Positions 7,461-9,442 of a stretch of 9,442 nucleotides of DNA are shown piece after piece; positions within the stretch are counted from its first letter, which is position 1; the number at the start of each line of letters is the position of its first letter. The notes beneath the pieces are model-generated. The model was given only the letters and a program-made list of their open reading frames with translations, was not told where the DNA came from and searched no databases. The position numbers were made by a program, and so were the translations under genes. The DNA comes from an uncultured Bacillota bacterium (GTDB lineage: Bacteria; Bacillota_I; Bacilli_A; RF39; UBA660), in the NCBI GenBank assembly GCA_946540075.1, contig CAMNHZ010000031.1, positions 1-9,442 of the forward strand, in the 5' to 3' direction.

Positions 7461-7727
7461 ATTTATATCATGATAATAATAATACTCTGATAATTCTTTT
7501 TGAACCATTTCTAAATCATCAAAATAGTCATCATTTAAATATTCTTCGATTTTAAAGATTAATTCTTCCATACTAGTACAATTTTTATAGTTTATATGAT
7601 ATCTATCTAATACTTGGGTATGATTATCATTTAAATATATTCCATTTCCATAATCTTTTAAAAAATTATGTTTTACATTATCTTCTACTAGTTTATTTAT
7701 ATCTAATTCTATTCCATTTAATTTCAT
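7455..7727 (-). CDS. Small acidic protein of unknown function
   Basis: A 90-residue soluble protein that I cannot assign to a named family. It is rich in Asp, Glu, Asn and Tyr, has no signal peptide or membrane segment, and looks like a compact alpha/beta fold: a stretch GIYLNDNHTQVLDRYHI (about residues 29-45) is followed by an acidic helical half containing MEELIFKIEEYLNDD and ending in a Tyr-rich tail. Base composition resembles its neighbours and the frame is bounded by a plausible start and a terminator, so it is likely real. The ATG at 7727 has only a distant AGAGG (7741-7745, 13 bases away), a weak site. It lies 39 bp downstream of pflA, beyond a hairpin, so it may be expressed by read-through or from a weak promoter of its own. 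A link with formate metabolism is not supported by anything in the sequence. Confidence 0.7.
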   Translation of the reverse strand: MKLNGIELDINKLVEDNVKHNFLKDYGNGIYLNDNHTQVLDRYHINYKNCTSMEELIFKIEEYLNDDYFDDLEMVQKELSEYYYYHDINK

Positions 7728-7743
7728 ATAACATTACATACCT

Positions 7744-7752
7744 CTTATATCA
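7744..7752 (-). promoter_or_regulatory. Possible extended -10 box of the small unknown gene
   Basis: TGATATAAG on the minus strand is one mismatch from a perfect extended -10 element and closely resembles the lepA promoter. No -35 box is seen, and the last bases overlap the AGAGG that would be the ribosome binding site, so use as a promoter would leave the message without that site. Low confidence. Confidence 0.25.
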
Positions 7753-7755
7753 TAA

Positions 7756-7776
7756 AGAAGGATAAATTATCCTTCT
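7756..7776 (-). terminator. Hairpin at the end of pflA, likely terminator
   Basis: A 10-bp inverted repeat around a single base (realistically 8 bp, AGAAGGAT/ATCCTTCT, with a 5-base loop) spans the pflA stop codon TAA at 7767-7769. On the minus strand it is followed only by TT then ATG, a poor T-tract, so it may be a leaky terminator or an mRNA-end stabiliser. Confidence 0.5.
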
Positions 7777-8471
7777 AATATTTTTTGTAATTCACTACAT
7801 TTATCTAAATCCATTGAATCTACATTTTCTAGTCTATATGGTATTTTCATCTTTTTATATTTTTCTAATCCATATAAATGATATGGTAATAATTCAATTC
7901 TTTCAATATTTTTATATCTACTTGAAAATTCTTTTAATTTTAAAATCTCTTCTCTTGTATCATTTATTCCAGGTACAATTACTTGCCTGAACCACATTTT
8001 CTTATTTAATTTTTGACATACATCTAAAAACTTTAATGATTCATCAATACTATTACCAGTTATTCGTTTATAAAGATCTGGTTCGACTGCTTTTATATCC
8101 ATAATAATTAGATCGGTATACTTTAATATCTCTTCGTAATTACCATTACCTACTCCTGCAGTATCTAAACATGTATGAATATTATTCTTTTTACATAGTT
8201 TTAATGTTTCTAATAAGAAGTTGCTTTGAAGTAATGGTTCTCCACCGGAGAATGTTACTCCTCCTTTATTTTCATAATAAGGTACATATCTAAGTATTTT
8301 TTTTACTAATTCTTCTGGTGTCATTTTTATTTTTACTTTTTTTTCATCCCATGTTTCTGGATTATGACAATATAAGCATCTTAAATGACAACCTTGTAGG
8401 AAGACAACAAAACGAATTCCTGGACCATCTACTAGTCCCATTGTTTCAATTGAATCTATATTTCCAATCAT
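7767..8471 (-). CDS. pflA: Pyruvate formate-lyase activating enzyme
   Basis: This radical SAM enzyme uses a 4Fe-4S cluster and S-adenosylmethionine to make the glycyl radical on pyruvate formate-lyase in the cytoplasm. The 234-residue protein has the cluster motif CHLRCLYC (C28, C32, C35, the CxxxCxxC spacing), the SAM-binding SGGEP (75-79), the N-terminal ETMGLVDGPGIRFVVFLQGC typical of PflA, and a later FRQVIVPGIND segment; E. coli PflA is about 246 residues. It lacks the extra ferredoxin-like cysteine clusters of many other glycyl-radical activases, which fits PflA specifically. Its ATG overlaps the pflB stop by one base (TAATG), with GAGG seven bases upstream inside pflB, so translation of the pair is coupled. 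Confidence 0.96.
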   Translation of the reverse strand: MIGNIDSIETMGLVDGPGIRFVVFLQGCHLRCLYCHNPETWDEKKVKIKMTPEELVKKILRYVPYYENKGGVTFSGGEPLLQSNFLLETLKLCKKNNIHTCLDTAGVGNGNYEEILKYTDLIIMDIKAVEPDLYKRITGNSIDESLKFLDVCQKLNKKMWFRQVIVPGINDTREEILKLKEFSSRYKNIERIELLPYHLYGLEKYKKMKIPYRLENVDSMDLDKCSELQKILEG

Positions 8472-9442
8472 TATACTGCCTCATGGAATGTTCTATCGAT
8501 TACTTCTTGTTGTTGTTCACGACTTAGTCTATTAAATCTTACAGCATATCCTGATACACGAATAGTTAAGGTTGGGTATTTATCTGGATTATTCATAGCA
8601 TCAATTAATGTATCACGGTTAAGTACATTTACATTTAAATGTTGAGCACCTTGTTTAAAATATCCATTCATAAGAGATACTAAATTACTAATACGTTCTT
8701 CTAAAGTCATACCTAATGCACTTGGTACAATTGAGAATGTATTAGATATACCATCTTGACATACATCTTTATATGGTATTTTAGCAACAGAGTTTAATGA
8801 AGCAAGTGCGCCGCTAGCATCTCTTCCATGCATTGGATTAGCACCAGGTGCGAGTGGTTGACCTACTTTTCTTCCGTCAGGTGTTGTTCCTGTTTTTTTA
8901 CCATAAACAACATTTGAAGTTATAGTTAAAACTGATAATGTATGTTTGGCATTTCTGATTAATTTATGTTGTTTTAAGTCACCTATTAATTCTTGAACAA
9001 CTGCGACTGCTAATGAATCTACATTATCATCATCATTTCCATATTTTGGATATTCTCCTTCTACTTCAAAATCTATTGCAATTCCGTTTTCATTACGAAT
9101 AGGTTTTACTTTTGCATATTTGATTGCAGATAATGAATCTGCTACTACAGAAAGACCTGCAATACCAAATGCCATTAATCTATCGACATTAGTATCATGT
9201 AGTGCCATTTGTCCTGCTTCATAAGCATATTTATCATGCATATAATGAATTATATTCATAGCATCTACATATGTTTTAGCTACAGTCTTTAATACTTTAG
9301 AATAATTAGAACGAACTTTTTCATAATCTAAATACTCATCAGTAATAGGTTCTATATCATCAAGTACTTTTTCACCTTTGATTTCATCTATTCCACCATT
9401 TATAGCATATAAAAGTGCCTTAGCAATATTAACACGAGCTCC
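8471..9442 (-). CDS. pflB: Formate acetyltransferase (pyruvate formate-lyase), 5' end cut by window
   Basis: The enzyme converts pyruvate and CoA to acetyl-CoA and formate without oxygen, a key step of mixed-acid fermentation. The frame is open from the window edge (starting GARVNIAKALLYAINGG) to TAA at 8471-8473, giving 323 C-terminal residues of an expected 740-760. The glycyl-radical motif RVSGYAV is intact, with the radical glycine codon at 8549-8551, 26 residues before the end, followed by RFNRLSREQQQEVIDRTF as in E. coli PflB. Other PFL signatures present include DGRKVGQPLAPGANPMHGRD and NVNVLNRDTL. The active-site cysteine pair would lie upstream, outside the window. An internal ATG at 9259 is not the start: the protein homology continues upstream of it to the window edge. 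The gene is followed directly by its activase. Confidence 0.97.
   Translation of the reverse strand, partial: GARVNIAKALLYAINGGIDEIKGEKVLDDIEPITDEYLDYEKVRSNYSKVLKTVAKTYVDAMNIIHYMHDKYAYEAGQMALHDTNVDRLMAFGIAGLSVVADSLSAIKYAKVKPIRNENGIAIDFEVEGEYPKYGNDDDNVDSLAVAVVQELIGDLKQHKLIRNAKHTLSVLTITSNVVYGKKTGTTPDGRKVGQPLAPGANPMHGRDASGALASLNSVAKIPYKDVCQDGISNTFSIVPSALGMTLEERISNLVSLMNGYFKQGAQHLNVNVLNRDTLIDAMNNPDKYPTLTIRVSGYAVRFNRLSREQQQEVIDRTFHEAV

Noticed and set aside
7744..7776. Riboswitch or other structured leader between pflA and the small gene
   Set aside because: Only 39 bp separate the genes and they hold just the pflA hairpin and a possible -10 box; there is no room for a known riboswitch.
8318..8527. 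Plus-strand open frame of 69 codons
   Set aside because: Antisense to the pflB-pflA junction; both sense genes are certain.
9257..9259. ATG at 9259 as the pflB start
   Set aside because: The frame stays open and matches pyruvate formate-lyase up to the window edge, so the true start is outside the window.
1..9442. Mycoplasma genetic code (TGA read as Trp)
   Set aside because: Trp is encoded by TGG (for example in the SMC RWTLGEQ segment) and the identified long genes have no in-frame TGA, so code 4 is not needed even though TGA is not used as a visible stop.

Overview
The window is an AT-rich (by eye about 70% or more A+T), gene-dense piece of a low-GC Gram-positive genome. Shine-Dalgarno sites of the AGGTGA/GGAGG type, a Bacillus-like LepA, an SMC of mycoplasma-like length, YlmH and a pyruvate formate-lyase pair all point to Firmicutes/Bacilli or a Mollicutes-related gut lineage. 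This placement is inference; no rRNA or other marker settles it. Tryptophan is read from TGG and no gene contains in-frame TGA, so the standard bacterial code applies rather than the Mycoplasma code. All seven genes whose ends are visible and identified here, plus one more unknown gene, stop at TAA or TAG.

Layout, left to right. On the minus strand: lepA (positions 1-1793, cut at its 3' end by the window edge), preceded by its own extended -10 promoter. Next comes a two-gene unit of a small tail-anchored membrane protein (2339-2614) followed by a type IV pilin-like prepilin (1864-2310), closed by a clear intrinsic terminator. Upstream of that is smc (3372-6323), with the S4-domain RNA-binding gene ylmH (2663-3370) starting one base after its stop. 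A divergent intergenic region of about 200 bp separates smc from the only plus-strand gene, a membrane-anchored metallophosphoesterase (6525-7436). That gene converges on a small gene of unknown function (7455-7727) across a shared 13-bp hairpin. Finally pflA (7767-8471) and the C-terminal part of pflB (8471-9442, cut at its 5' end) form a translationally coupled pair on the minus strand.

The genes cover translation (lepA, ylmH), chromosome organisation (smc), a surface or secretion pseudopilin, a membrane phosphoesterase and anaerobic pyruvate metabolism. The pfl pair indicates a fermentative anaerobe or facultative anaerobe. I see no mobile element, CRISPR array, tRNA, rRNA or convincing new multi-gene system. 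The points most worth a second look are the recurrent extended -10 promoters lying only 5-6 bases before the ribosome binding site (predicting very short 5' leaders), the stop codons buried in terminator hairpins, the shortened SMC arms, and the isolated pseudopilin with its unknown membrane partner.
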